From Tengunoibacter tsumagoiensis (lineage in GTDB: Bacteria > Chloroflexota > Ktedonobacteria > Ktedonobacterales > Ktedonobacteraceae), in NCBI RefSeq assembly GCF_003967535.1, contig NZ_BIFR01000001.1:2975001-3039000 (forward strand): DNA of 64,000 bases, in the 5' to 3' direction. Of this stretch, positions 43,015-52,046 are shown piece after piece. Made by a program: the position numbers and the translations under genes. Positions within the stretch are counted from its first letter, which is position 1, and each line of letters opens with the position of its first letter. The notes under the pieces were generated by a model that saw only the letters and a list, made by a program, of their open reading frames with translations, searched no databases and had not been told where the DNA came from.

Positions 43015-44118
43015 TTAGAGCAAAGAGAGAAGCATCTCTCCATAGCCAGCCAGTGCTGCGTAAGCTCCTACAAAAGGAAGTTCTTTGAGCAAGAGTTGAA
43101 TGCGTGAGGGAGGGAAGCCATGCAGGGCCAGTGTCGTAAGCCAGCGGCAGGCCTTCTGAATCCGCTGATGATCAGCCGGGCTGACAGGCTGACCCTGCTG
43201 GCCGCGTCCATAATTATAGCGGCGCAGGAGATCAGGATCGAGCAGATATGCTTTCAGGAGTGGAAGAAGCACTATGCGCAACGCTTCCATCCCGACACTC
43301 TGTTGCAGGTAGCTTATAAGATGCTCCTCCGTAGGTAACGCGTCCTGTTCCATTTGGTGAAGGAGTGAGGTACGGGCCGTAATCTGTTCTCGTTGTGGAT
43401 GATGAAGATGTCCTTGAGGATCGAGATAAACTTCGGCCAGATGGCCCATCAGGCTCATTCCATAGCCCAGCCTGCCAACCCAGCCTGCCAGTGAAGTCTG
43501 GCTTGACGAGAGTCTGTCACTATCCTGCCAGTTGTGTGCCTGTTGACGCGAGATCGGCCAGCGTAACCAGATGCGAGGAGGAGTTACCAGTGGATCAAGG
43601 AACAGGAGCTCATGCGCTGACTGAAGCACTGCTTCAAGAAAGGCTTCCTGCTTCTCCTTGCGATTATTCCCAATGATCCAGGTGTCCATAATCCCTGCTG
43701 TACGATAAGCCAGATGACGATGACGCCATTCTTCAATATCGAGGGGGGCACATTGAAACTCTACCGCCCACTGCCGTCCATCGGGATGGCGGACAAAGAC
43801 ATCGGCAATGCGATTAGGTTCGGGTAAGCGTTCTTCCAGAGTAATGCGAGCCTGAGGAAATTGATCACGAAGCCAGTGAGAGAGGAGCAGTTTCCCCTGA
43901 GCATGGCGCACAGACTCGGATTCAGTGCTCCAGGCACACTCACCTTTCTGATGCGCAAAGTGGAGCTGTGTCCGTTTCTCTGGACCACCTCGAACATGAA
44001 CGATGCCGCGACAATTGGGGCAATGCAACGAGCGTTCACGCGACCAGTGCTGTAACTGTTCTAGCGGAACCTCTTCAGCGATGAGTGGTTGCCCCTCTGG
44101 CCCATAGGCAACAAGCAT
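43015..44118 (-). CDS. coiA: Competence protein CoiA-like nuclease
   Basis: The protein has 367 residues. An N-terminal zinc finger (Cys33 and Cys36 in LHCPNCRG, then HFAH) is followed by a restriction-endonuclease-like core, with IADVF and AVEFQCAPLDIEEW at about 107-135 supplying the D...ExQ metal site. CoiA proteins process DNA during natural competence. No com genes are adjacent. It stands alone on the minus strand. Confidence 0.88.
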   Translation of the reverse strand: MLVAYGPEGQPLIAEEVPLEQLQHWSRERSLHCPNCRGIVHVRGGPEKRTQLHFAHQKGECAWSTESESVRHAQGKLLLSHWLRDQFPQARITLEERLPEPNRIADVFVRHPDGRQWAVEFQCAPLDIEEWRHRHLAYRTAGIMDTWIIGNNRKEKQEAFLEAVLQSAHELLFLDPLVTPPRIWLRWPISRQQAHNWQDSDRLSSSQTSLAGWVGRLGYGMSLMGHLAEVYLDPQGHLHHPQREQITARTSLLHQMEQDALPTEEHLISYLQQSVGMEALRIVLLPLLKAYLLDPDLLRRYNYGRGQQGQPVSPADHQRIQKACRWLTTLALHGFPPSRIQLLLKELPFVGAYAALAGYGEMLLSLL

Positions 44119-44466
44119 TTTTTAGCGCTCCCTGTCTGAACTAGTGTCGTTGTCTCAAGTATAGCATTTTTTTGCTCGGCGATCATAGTATCCAGCAGCG
44201 CCAACCTTGAGAAGGGGTACCCAAACGAGGCCAATGTGCCCAATAGCTTCCTCAAGGCGCAAATGTTGAGGTTTTCTAATAGAATTTTTCAGCAAAATTA
44301 ATGAAAATTTAATCTTTTTCTGTTATCCTTTCTTAGCGACATGGCATATGCGAATGTATGTGCCATAGAGAAATGTTGTAGTAATGAACAGGTGCAAATT
44401 CTTCTTAAAAAAGAAGAAAAGTCTTTTTCATATAAAAAGAGATTCAGTGTAGAAAGTATAGAAAAA
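44119..44466. other. Intergenic region
   Basis: No gene is recognised between the divergent CoiA and pentapeptide genes. The pentapeptide frame stays open back to an ATG at 44341, but that part lacks a ribosome-binding site and pentapeptides. Confidence 0.35.
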
Positions 44467-44997
44467 ATGGCGAATCAGCATCATCTCAATCTGCTTCATC
44501 GTGGGTGTGACACATGGAATCGTTGGAGAAAACACCATCCGCAGACGCGGTTAAATTTAAGGCATGCAGACTTAAGCGAATCCAATTTAAGTGGTATTGA
44601 TTTTAGCGAGACGAGCCTGTGCGAGGCAGATCTCAAGGATGCCAATTTAGCCGAGGCCAATTTAAGTGGGGCAGATCTTACTAATGCCGTCTTGATCTGG
44701 ACATTTTTGAGTCGTGCAGACCTGAGCGAAGCGAAGCTAAGGGGCGCAGATCTGAGCGGTGCAGACTTAAGTGAGACCAATCTCGTGGAAGCGGACCTGA
44801 GTGGTGCGAGCTTGACGGGGGCCTATTTAAAAGAGGTTGATCTGAGCGGAGCCAATCTCCAGGGCGCCAACCTGAATGGCGCTGTCCTGGTCAATGTAAA
44901 CTTAGAAGGCGTGACCTTAGATGGAGCCTCTCTCAAAGGCGCGCGCCTGATTGGCACAAAACTTACTCCCAGACTGGCCGTTGCTAGTCGTGCTTAA
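44467..44997 (+). CDS. Pentapeptide-repeat protein
   Basis: The protein has 176 residues from ATG 44467 (218 if started at 44341). From about residue 30 to 165 it is a continuous run of A(D/N)LxX pentapeptides (LSGADLTNA, ADLSGADLSE, ANLQGANLNGA). This forms a right-handed beta-helix of roughly six coils. Such proteins mimic DNA and can protect gyrase, or act as scaffolds. The start is uncertain and the function unknown. Confidence 0.85.
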   Translation: MANQHHLNLLHRGCDTWNRWRKHHPQTRLNLRHADLSESNLSGIDFSETSLCEADLKDANLAEANLSGADLTNAVLIWTFLSRADLSEAKLRGADLSGADLSETNLVEADLSGASLTGAYLKEVDLSGANLQGANLNGAVLVNVNLEGVTLDGASLKGARLIGTKLTPRLAVASRA

Positions 44998-45356
44998 CAC
45001 CCCTCTGTCTCGTCGAAGCAGCCTGGGATAGCAAGCCCTGTCGGATTGCGGCCTGACATGAAACATGGTATTCTGTGGGGCAGAGATAGCCGTGTCTCTG
45101 CCTCAAAAGACGCAGGAGTCTTAGCTGCTTGATTTTAGATCCATTCCGGTCATAGGCAATCATTGCCATTGGTAGCGAAAACCGAGCTGCTTGTTTTTGC
45201 AAGCCAGGCGTTACGTATTGCTCCTGTCCGTCAATTGTTGTACAGTTCAGATAGTGTCAATATTCTGGAGATGCACTGAGCTGGGGCTATGCGAGGACGG
45301 AGCCTGATAGCTCAGATATTGCAAGAAATGAATGAGATGAGCAGAGGATGATCTCT
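44998..45356. other. Intergenic region
   Basis: Nothing is recognised. A leftward 72-codon frame here has no ribosome-binding site or family pattern. Confidence 0.35.
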
Positions 45357-45812
45357 ATGACTGAACCGGCATTAGCCCATTTTCGCATTGGTGTCTCAGC
45401 CCTTATTTTTGAGGAAGATCAGATCTTATTGGCCTTACGGCGAGATATCGACTGGTGGAATCTGCCAGGGGGAGGGATGGAGATTGGTGAGACGGTAGAG
45501 GAGGCAGTCTGCCGTGAAGTGTTAGAGGAGACAGGCCTGATTGTGATGGTAGACTCACTGGTGGGAGTCTATTCAAAGCCACAAAAGCAGGAAGTGGTGC
45601 TCAGTTTTCGCTGCCATGTCATTGGCGGCGATCTGCATGCGACAGAGGAATCTAGCGAGTGTCGCTATTTTGTGCCGACTGAATTGCCAGTAAAGCTCCT
45701 GCCCAAGCATCGTCAACGAATTATGGATGCTCTTCTCAAGCAAGAGAGAGCGGTATTGCGAGATCAACGCACTTCCTCGATTGAGGATCAGAGGCTTATT
45801 GAACCATCATAA
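45357..45812 (+). CDS. Nudix hydrolase
   Basis: The protein has 151 residues. The ATG at 45357 is 9 bases from AGAGG; the ATG at 45348 is too close to it. The full Nudix box (about 38-61) reads GGGMEIGETVEEAVCREVLEETGL and keeps every catalytic position (G x5 E x7 REUXEEXGU). It hydrolyses a nucleoside diphosphate linked to another group. The exact substrate cannot be told from the sequence. Confidence 0.92.
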   Translation: MTEPALAHFRIGVSALIFEEDQILLALRRDIDWWNLPGGGMEIGETVEEAVCREVLEETGLIVMVDSLVGVYSKPQKQEVVLSFRCHVIGGDLHATEESSECRYFVPTELPVKLLPKHRQRIMDALLKQERAVLRDQRTSSIEDQRLIEPS

Positions 45813-45926
45813 GAAGGGGTAAGAGACAGACCAGATCTGCGTTGTGTCTCTTTTTTTGTCTATAGCCGTATCCTGGAGTGAGAGCTCAATTTGTGTGCTA
45901 TTCTGAAACAGTGTATAAGGAGCGTT

Positions 45927-47318
45927 ATGGCAAAGACAACTCATTATGATGTCATTATTATTGGTTCTGGGCAGGCTGGTGGTCCTCTAGCGGGTGCCTT
46001 TGCTGGTTCAGGCAAAAAGACCGCACTCATCGAGCGAGAGCACGTGGGGGGAACCTGTATTAATGAAGGGTGTACTCCAACAAAGACCATGGTGGCAAGC
46101 GCACGCGTTGCGTATCTGACTCGACGTGCGGCAGATTATGGCGTCCATAGCGGTCCTGTAACGATCAACATGGCTGAAGTGCGCCAGCGAAAACGTGCCA
46201 TTGTTGAGAGCTTTCGTGGTGGAAGTGAGAGGCGTCTAAGAAGCACTGAACATCTGGATCTGCTGATGGGCGAGGCACAGTTCACAGGCCCTCATGCGGT
46301 AGAGGTGCATATGAATAGTGGCGAGACGCTGACATTGACAGCCGAAACCATCTGTATCAATACAGGTGATCGACCAACGTTAGCACCCGTTGAAGGCATT
46401 GAGACCGTTCCTACCCTCAACTCTACCACTATTATGGAGTTAGATACAGTACCCGAGCATCTGATTGTTTTAGGAGGGGGATATGTGGGATTGGAATTTG
46501 GGCAGATGTTCCGCCGCTTTGGAAGCCAGGTGACCATTATTCAACGTGGAGCACAACTGTTATCGCAAGAGGACCCGGATATTGCCGTTGAAGTTCAGAA
46601 GATTCTCCAGGAGGATGGCATTGAGGTGCTTTTGAAAACCTCTGCCGTCAAGGTTGCCAAGCAGGGAGAGCAGATTCAAGTTACTATTCGGGATGCGCAT
46701 GGCGAGCGAATCATCAGTGGTTCACATCTGCTAAGTGCGGCAGGTCGCCAGCCCAATACCGATCGGCTTAACATAACCGCCGCTGGAGTCCAGCTCGATA
46801 AGCACGGATATATTCAGGTGAACGATCGTCTGGAGACAAATGTAGCCGGTATCTATGCCCTTGGCGATACCAAAGGTGGGCCTGCCTTCACCCATATCTC
46901 CTATGATGATTTCCGTATTTTGCGAACAAACCTCATCGAGCAGGGGCATGCGAGCATGAAAGATCGAGCGACCGTCTACACTGTGTTTATTGATCCGCAG
47001 TTGGGGCGTATTGGCCTTTCTGAGCAGGAAGCGCGCCGACAAGGGAAGAAGATCAAGGTTGCTAAAATGCCAATGAGCTATGTCGCCCGCGCACTGGAGA
47101 TCGATGAAGCTCGTGGGGTCATGAAAGCAATCGTCGATGCCGAGAGTGATCTGATTCTGGGAGCATCTATCCTGGGCATTGAGGGGGGCGAAATCATGTC
47201 GATGTTGGAGATCGCAATGCTTGGAAAGCTTCCCTATACGGTTTTGCGCGATGGTGTCTTTGCTCACCCGACCCTGGCCGAGTCGTTGAATAACCTGTTT
47301 GGCTCGTTTACGTCGTGA
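45927..47318 (+). CDS. Dihydrolipoamide dehydrogenase / mercuric reductase-like flavoprotein
   Basis: The protein has 463 residues; the ATG at 45927 follows AAGGAG. FAD motif IIGSGQAGGP, redox cysteines 44 and 49 (GGTCINEGCTPTK), NAD motif VLGGGYVGLEFGQ, and the C-terminal base in FAHPTLAESLNNLF are all present. It is a class I pyridine-nucleotide-disulphide oxidoreductase. It lies next to 2-oxoacid dehydrogenase E1 genes, which favours an E3-like role. However, the active-site spacing is also found in MerA-like reductases without the metal tail. The 3' end overlaps the convergent E1-alpha-like gene by 11 bases. Confidence 0.85.
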   Translation: MAKTTHYDVIIIGSGQAGGPLAGAFAGSGKKTALIEREHVGGTCINEGCTPTKTMVASARVAYLTRRAADYGVHSGPVTINMAEVRQRKRAIVESFRGGSERRLRSTEHLDLLMGEAQFTGPHAVEVHMNSGETLTLTAETICINTGDRPTLAPVEGIETVPTLNSTTIMELDTVPEHLIVLGGGYVGLEFGQMFRRFGSQVTIIQRGAQLLSQEDPDIAVEVQKILQEDGIEVLLKTSAVKVAKQGEQIQVTIRDAHGERIISGSHLLSAAGRQPNTDRLNITAAGVQLDKHGYIQVNDRLETNVAGIYALGDTKGGPAFTHISYDDFRILRTNLIEQGHASMKDRATVYTVFIDPQLGRIGLSEQEARRQGKKIKVAKMPMSYVARALEIDEARGVMKAIVDAESDLILGASILGIEGGEIMSMLEIAMLGKLPYTVLRDGVFAHPTLAESLNNLFGSFTS

Positions 47319-48234
47319 ATCCTTCCTGAAGAAGAGCATCCTGCAGGGCGCGTTCCACCTCGCTAGAGGCACGAGTGCGTATATTCTGAGCCCACTGATC
47401 ATCCCAGCATCCTTGCTCCTGAAGCAAACGTTGGCAGTGGATGAGGGGGTCATAGGCTGCTAAGTCAGATTGTGGTGCGAGAAGAGAAAGCCCATTCGAT
47501 CCACAATCTGGCTCAACGCGCTTCAAGGTCAATTGTAAAAGGGTTGGACCCTTTCCGGCGCGGGCGTGTTGAATCGCAGCCTGTGTCGCTTGATAGACTT
47601 GCTGAACATCGACCCCATTGACGATATGATGTGCCAGACCCGCAGGGAATAGCGGCAAGAGATCCGGGATGTCTGATTGTAGAGGATCGTGACAATCGTG
47701 TTCACAGAGAAAGATCACTGGCAACTGCTGCTGAGCAGCAAAGCTTAGCGCTTCAAGAAAATCTGGTTCCTGAACAATACCATCTCCACAATAAGCAATT
47801 GTTGCCACCGCAGCCTTGCGCAATTTACTCGCAAAGGCAATGCCAGCCGCATGAAGCAACTGGGTCGCTACTGGAGCCGGTCCAGTCACGATATTGTGTT
47901 TTTGATAACTCCAGTGATGGATATCTGAACTTCTCTCGGGCTCACGCGCTGCTTGTAGATAGGTACAGAAGATCTCATAAGGGGTCATACCGATAGTGAG
48001 CATCACTCCGAGATCGCGATAATAGGGGAGTGTAAAATCCTGCCCAACCTTGATACAGACCGCACTGCCAACCTGGGCAGCCTCATGCCCACGACAACTG
48101 GCTATCCCTTTGCCTTGTCTGTCAAGATAGCCTTTTTGGGATAGTTGCGAGATTGCATTATCGACCACTCTTGTAAAGAGCATACGTGCATAGAGATCGC
48201 AGAGGATCGTTGTCGAGAGCGGCGTACTTGTCAT
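47308..48234 (-). CDS. 2-oxoacid dehydrogenase E1-alpha-like protein, degenerate ThDP motif
   Basis: The protein has 308 residues with the E1-alpha fold (MLFTRVVDNAISQL, SCRGHEAAQVGSA, TLPYYRDLGVML). The thiamine-diphosphate motif starts normally (YCGDGIVQEPDFLEAL), but the closing NN is replaced by HD (FLCEHDCHD). Binding of Mg-ThDP may be weakened. It stands alone without an E1-beta on the same strand. It is divergent from the fused E1 gene and convergent with the flavoprotein. Confidence 0.8.
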   Translation of the reverse strand: MTSTPLSTTILCDLYARMLFTRVVDNAISQLSQKGYLDRQGKGIASCRGHEAAQVGSAVCIKVGQDFTLPYYRDLGVMLTIGMTPYEIFCTYLQAAREPERSSDIHHWSYQKHNIVTGPAPVATQLLHAAGIAFASKLRKAAVATIAYCGDGIVQEPDFLEALSFAAQQQLPVIFLCEHDCHDPLQSDIPDLLPLFPAGLAHHIVNGVDVQQVYQATQAAIQHARAGKGPTLLQLTLKRVEPDCGSNGLSLLAPQSDLAAYDPLIHCQRLLQEQGCWDDQWAQNIRTRASSEVERALQDALLQEGFTT

Positions 48235-48528
48235 ATGTCAATATGTCTCGTTCTGTCTCAGGTTTCTTCTTTGCCGATGCTATCGCAGGTTTAGTACAAT
48301 GCAGAAAAACAGAGGTTTCATGCAGAATCCATTATACGTTGTAGCCTGGTTGAGAAGCAATACAAAGGATCTTCTCTCTAACGATCTTTTTCTCTCATTG
48401 CTTTTCCTCGACTGCAATTTTATAATGAGATTGTTTGCAATTATTATTTGTTTGTCCTTATTATTGTAGTACGTAGTATCGACGAAGCCTACACAGTCAC
48501 CGCAGACACTTATGGAGGCAACAGCAGA

Positions 48529-50625
48529 ATGACGGTAAATACCCCATCTATAGAATCTGGCACCTCAGCAGAGTCGCTGGATGTCATCGGACTCTATCAC
48601 ACAATGCTTACAGCACGCGTCATCAATGATTTGCTGAAAGTTCGTAAAACGCAGGGACGCTATCCATTTTATATTGGCTGTGCCGGGCATGAGGCAATGG
48701 CTGCTGTGACAGCGGCTCTTCGTGAGAATGATTGGTTAGCGCTCTATTATCGTGATCTTGCCGCCTGGTTGCAGAGGACGGGAGATCGCTATGCGCCGCT
48801 ACGTGACGCTTATGCTCGTATTACTAGCCCGGGGGCCGGTCGGAATATGCCTGCTCACTATACAGGGAAAGGGTTAAACATTCTGCCGACCTCCAGTGAG
48901 GTGGCTGGTTTAGCTCCATTTGCCGCAGGGGCCGCTTTCTCTGTGAAGCAGCATAAGAGCGATCAGGTTGTGCTGTTTTCAACGGGTGATGGTGGGGCTG
49001 CGACAAATGATTTTCATGCACTGTGTCGAGCAAGCTCAGTTTATCAATTGCCTACCTTGATCGTCGTTGAAGATAATGGGTGGGCTATTACCGCAGCCAA
49101 TCAGGGTTTACAGTGGTCCGGTTCGCTTGTTGAATGGGCTCAGGCCAGCACTATATATGCTGAAGAGGTCGATGGCTCGGATGTGATGGCAACCTATGAG
49201 GCTGCCTGTCGTCTTGTGCAGCACATTCGTGCTGGTCGGGGGCCAGCCCTTCTTCATCTCCATTTAGGTTTATTAGATCCTCATTCTAGCAGCACCGATA
49301 TTAAATCGTACCGTAAGAAAGACGAGATTGCTCTTACTGCTGCCACCAAAGACCCGGTTAAAAACTTTGGCCGCTGGCTTGTAGAGCATGGTCATCTTCA
49401 AGAAGCAGATCTTGATCGCATGCGTAAGACTATTCGCACTGAGCTAGATCGTATTGAACAGGATGTATTAGAAGAGCCAGAGCCTACCGCTGATCGGGCC
49501 CTGGAGCATGTCTTAACGGTTCCTCAGTGGGTTGAGAACACTCCACGTGGCACAAAGCGCCAGCTCACAATGTTGGCTGCTATCAATGAAGCGTTATTGG
49601 AGTTAGCCCAGCGCGACCCCTACTTTTTTGTCTTTGGGCAGGACGTGGGGAGCCCCAAAGGAGGCGTCTTTGGAGCTACAGCCTTACTAGTCAATCAATT
49701 TCCAGATCGTGCCATCAGCAGCCCTCTGAATGAGCAGATTATTGTAGGAATTGCGGCTGGGGCCGGGATGCTGGATGGAAAAGCACGATGTGCAGAGATT
49801 CAGTTTGTTGATTATCATCAGTCGGCGACCCAATCGATTCGTTTGGCAGCCAGGACAGAGTATCAGACGTACGGAAACTGGAATGCTCCTCTGATACTCC
49901 GCACCAAATCTGGAAGTGGTGGGGGTGGCCCTATCTCCAATAGTGGAGCTGGCGGTGGCGCATATGGTCATTCTAATGCGGGTGAGCAATGGTTTACCAC
50001 GATTCCGGGGATGATTGTTGTCTGTCCAGCCACCCCTTTTGATGCAAAAGGGCTCTTATTAGAAGCTGCTCGCGCGCAATCTCCAGTCACCTTCCTGGAG
50101 AGAGGTCGCCTGTATCGTTCAGAGCCACCGAAAGATGCATCTGGCAGAAGCCTTGATGTCATGGTTGATTACTGGCAGGTCCCTGATGGCTATTATACGC
50201 TTCCACTAGGCAAAGCGCGGCGTTTGCGGATTGGCAATGGCGTACCACAGATAACACTTATTGCCTGGGGCACAATGGTCTTAGAGTCCTGCACAGCCGC
50301 AGCCAATATCGCCCAGAAGACAGGCAAGGCTTTTGACGTAGTTGACTTGCGTACACTCATGCCTTTTGATCAGGAAGCCATTGTCTCAGCAGTCAAAGAG
50401 AGTAATCGTGCGCTGGTTGTTACAGAAGAGACTGACCACACCAGCTTTGGACGCCATATCCATTCCTGGATTATAGAGCACTGTTTCTATGACCTGGATG
50501 TAACCCCTGCTTTCATTTCCGCCTTAGCGGCCCCTGCAGCCCCTTATAATGGACCAGAAGAGATGGGCTTCTTTCCCTCTGCGACCACAATTGAAGCTCG
50601 AATGCTTGCATTGCTGGCAGAATAG
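48529..50625 (+). CDS. Fused E1 alpha-beta 2-oxoacid dehydrogenase
   Basis: The protein has 698 residues from ATG 48529 (GGAGG about 11 bases before). Residues 15-300 are the E1-alpha half with GDGGAATNDFHAL ... VVEDNGW, and 335-698 are the E1-beta half (FGQDVGSPKGGVFGAT, SPLNEQIIVGIAAGAGM, VVTEETDHTSFG). Fusion of both halves recalls branched-chain or acetoin-type E1 enzymes. It decarboxylates a 2-oxoacid with ThDP and passes the acyl group to a lipoyl E2, which is not in the window. An E3-like gene is close by. Confidence 0.88.
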   Translation: MTVNTPSIESGTSAESLDVIGLYHTMLTARVINDLLKVRKTQGRYPFYIGCAGHEAMAAVTAALRENDWLALYYRDLAAWLQRTGDRYAPLRDAYARITSPGAGRNMPAHYTGKGLNILPTSSEVAGLAPFAAGAAFSVKQHKSDQVVLFSTGDGGAATNDFHALCRASSVYQLPTLIVVEDNGWAITAANQGLQWSGSLVEWAQASTIYAEEVDGSDVMATYEAACRLVQHIRAGRGPALLHLHLGLLDPHSSSTDIKSYRKKDEIALTAATKDPVKNFGRWLVEHGHLQEADLDRMRKTIRTELDRIEQDVLEEPEPTADRALEHVLTVPQWVENTPRGTKRQLTMLAAINEALLELAQRDPYFFVFGQDVGSPKGGVFGATALLVNQFPDRAISSPLNEQIIVGIAAGAGMLDGKARCAEIQFVDYHQSATQSIRLAARTEYQTYGNWNAPLILRTKSGSGGGGPISNSGAGGGAYGHSNAGEQWFTTIPGMIVVCPATPFDAKGLLLEAARAQSPVTFLERGRLYRSEPPKDASGRSLDVMVDYWQVPDGYYTLPLGKARRLRIGNGVPQITLIAWGTMVLESCTAAANIAQKTGKAFDVVDLRTLMPFDQEAIVSAVKESNRALVVTEETDHTSFGRHIHSWIIEHCFYDLDVTPAFISALAAPAAPYNGPEEMGFFPSATTIEARMLALLAE

Positions 50626-50652
50626 AGCCATAGCGTAGAAAAAGCTAGAGAG

Positions 50653-50712
50653 AGAGCAGGCCCTGCACGAAGAGATGAGAAAGAGCCCTTCTCGTGCAGG
50701 GCCTGCTCTTTC
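50653..50712. terminator. 18-bp terminator hairpin
   Basis: Arms from AGAGCAGGCCCTGCACGA (50653) and its exact complement (50692-50709) enclose a 21-base loop, followed by TTTCCC. Confidence 0.85.
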
Positions 50713-50851
50713 CCTGGACCCTGTAATCCAGACCGTGAACGGTTATCGAAGCGATAAGAGGTTTATCTCGACGGATTGTAGAAACTATGCTACACTGCGT
50801 TTAGTTGTATAGGAAGAGAGTTGGTACTATTAAAGGGAAGGGTATGGAGTT

Positions 50852-51757
50852 ATGACCACCTGTCGAACCTGTGGAAGAGATGTTTCGGGTAAAAAATTCT
50901 GTCCTGATTGTGGGACGGCAGTCCAGGCTACCACTGTCCAGGGAGCGTCAGCGACGTCATCTATCTGTCCACGCTGCCAGGGGGCAGTCGCTTCTCATGC
51001 AGCATTTTGTATGCATTGTGGAGGAACGTTGCGTGCTGACGCCTCGAGTACACCGCCGCCGCCGCCGCCTTCATGTCCAGCCTGTCATGCCGTGGTCCCA
51101 GTGGGCACGCAGTTTTGTTCACAGTGCGGCCACGATAGGCGTATACCAGTCTCGGCTCCATCGCAGCCAGCGCAGCTTCATTGTGCGAACTGTGGGCAGT
51201 TAAACGCAGCAACAATGCGCTTTTGTGGAGGATGTGGAAGTCAACTAGGTATTGGCACAGGGTATGGACAGTCAGGGCAGTATCCCCCTCAGGGCCCCTA
51301 TCAGCAGCCACAAGCCTACCCACAGCCTTATACATCGTATCCGCAGCCCTATCCGCAGCAGGCGGGCTATCAACAGCAGCCAATGATAGGGCAAGGGCAG
51401 ATGATTGTGCGCTGCCCGGTCTGTATGGCACAGGCTCCCGTAGGGACCTCCAATTGTGTGAGCTGTCGTACGAGCCTGACTGGCGTTGTGCCAACCCCGG
51501 CATTTACCCCAAATCAGGGTCAGCAGGGAGGAATTGGAGGGATGTTGCAGGGGAATAATGGGAAGATCGCCATGGGAGTTCTGGGTGGAGCAGCAGCCGT
51601 AATTGGTGGCGAGATGCTTTTGCATGGAGTTGAAAACTCGATTGAAGATCGGGTTGAGGGTGATATGGGCTATGGACGTCACCACAATCGTCATCATCGC
51701 AACGAAGGACTCTTAGGGGGGCTTGGAGAGCTGGCGGACGATATTGGTCTGATCTAG
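50852..51757 (+). CDS. Multi-zinc-ribbon protein with glycine-zipper segment
   Basis: The protein has 301 residues. Five zinc ribbons, each a CxxC pair followed by a second pair, lie at about 4-21, 39-57, 74-92, 110-128 and 187-207. The first four are in the N-terminal third. A Pro/Gln/Tyr-rich linker (135-180) separates the fifth. Near 245-265 a hydrophobic glycine-rich stretch (MGVLGGAAAVIGGEMLL) could insert in the membrane. A histidine-rich tail (GRHHNRHHR) ends the protein. Likely a scaffold or membrane-linked zinc protein; function unknown. Confidence 0.8.
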   Translation: MTTCRTCGRDVSGKKFCPDCGTAVQATTVQGASATSSICPRCQGAVASHAAFCMHCGGTLRADASSTPPPPPPSCPACHAVVPVGTQFCSQCGHDRRIPVSAPSQPAQLHCANCGQLNAATMRFCGGCGSQLGIGTGYGQSGQYPPQGPYQQPQAYPQPYTSYPQPYPQQAGYQQQPMIGQGQMIVRCPVCMAQAPVGTSNCVSCRTSLTGVVPTPAFTPNQGQQGGIGGMLQGNNGKIAMGVLGGAAAVIGGEMLLHGVENSIEDRVEGDMGYGRHHNRHHRNEGLLGGLGELADDIGLI

Positions 51758-51770
51758 TGAGATCCCTCAT

Positions 51771-51829
51771 ACGGGCAGATCCAGGGGGGAAAGAGGAGCT
51801 CGACTTCTTTCCCCCTGAATCTGCCTGTG
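51771..51829. terminator. Long terminator hairpin
   Basis: A stem of about 20 bp with two mismatches (ACGGGCAGAT... / ...ATCTGCCTGT) begins 13 bases after the zinc-ribbon gene. Confidence 0.75.
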
Positions 51830-52046
51830 TGACGATGACGGAACTCCATTTCTTCCTACTCCCCCTCGATTCAGTTGCGATAGACTGTTAAAGCGTCTAT
51901 AATGTTGCAAGATACCCTGATTTTTATCTGCCACAGTCAATAGAGATGCTAAAAACTGTATCAGTTCTTTTTGATCAGGAACCATAAGGAGAAGAGGGGC
52001 GCTCTTTCCACATCTCAATGTAAGAGGCTCTGAGCCAAAAAATCGA

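Noticed and set aside
44984-45202. Leftward 72-codon frame
   Set aside because: No ribosome-binding site or family pattern, and it overlaps the end of the pentapeptide gene.
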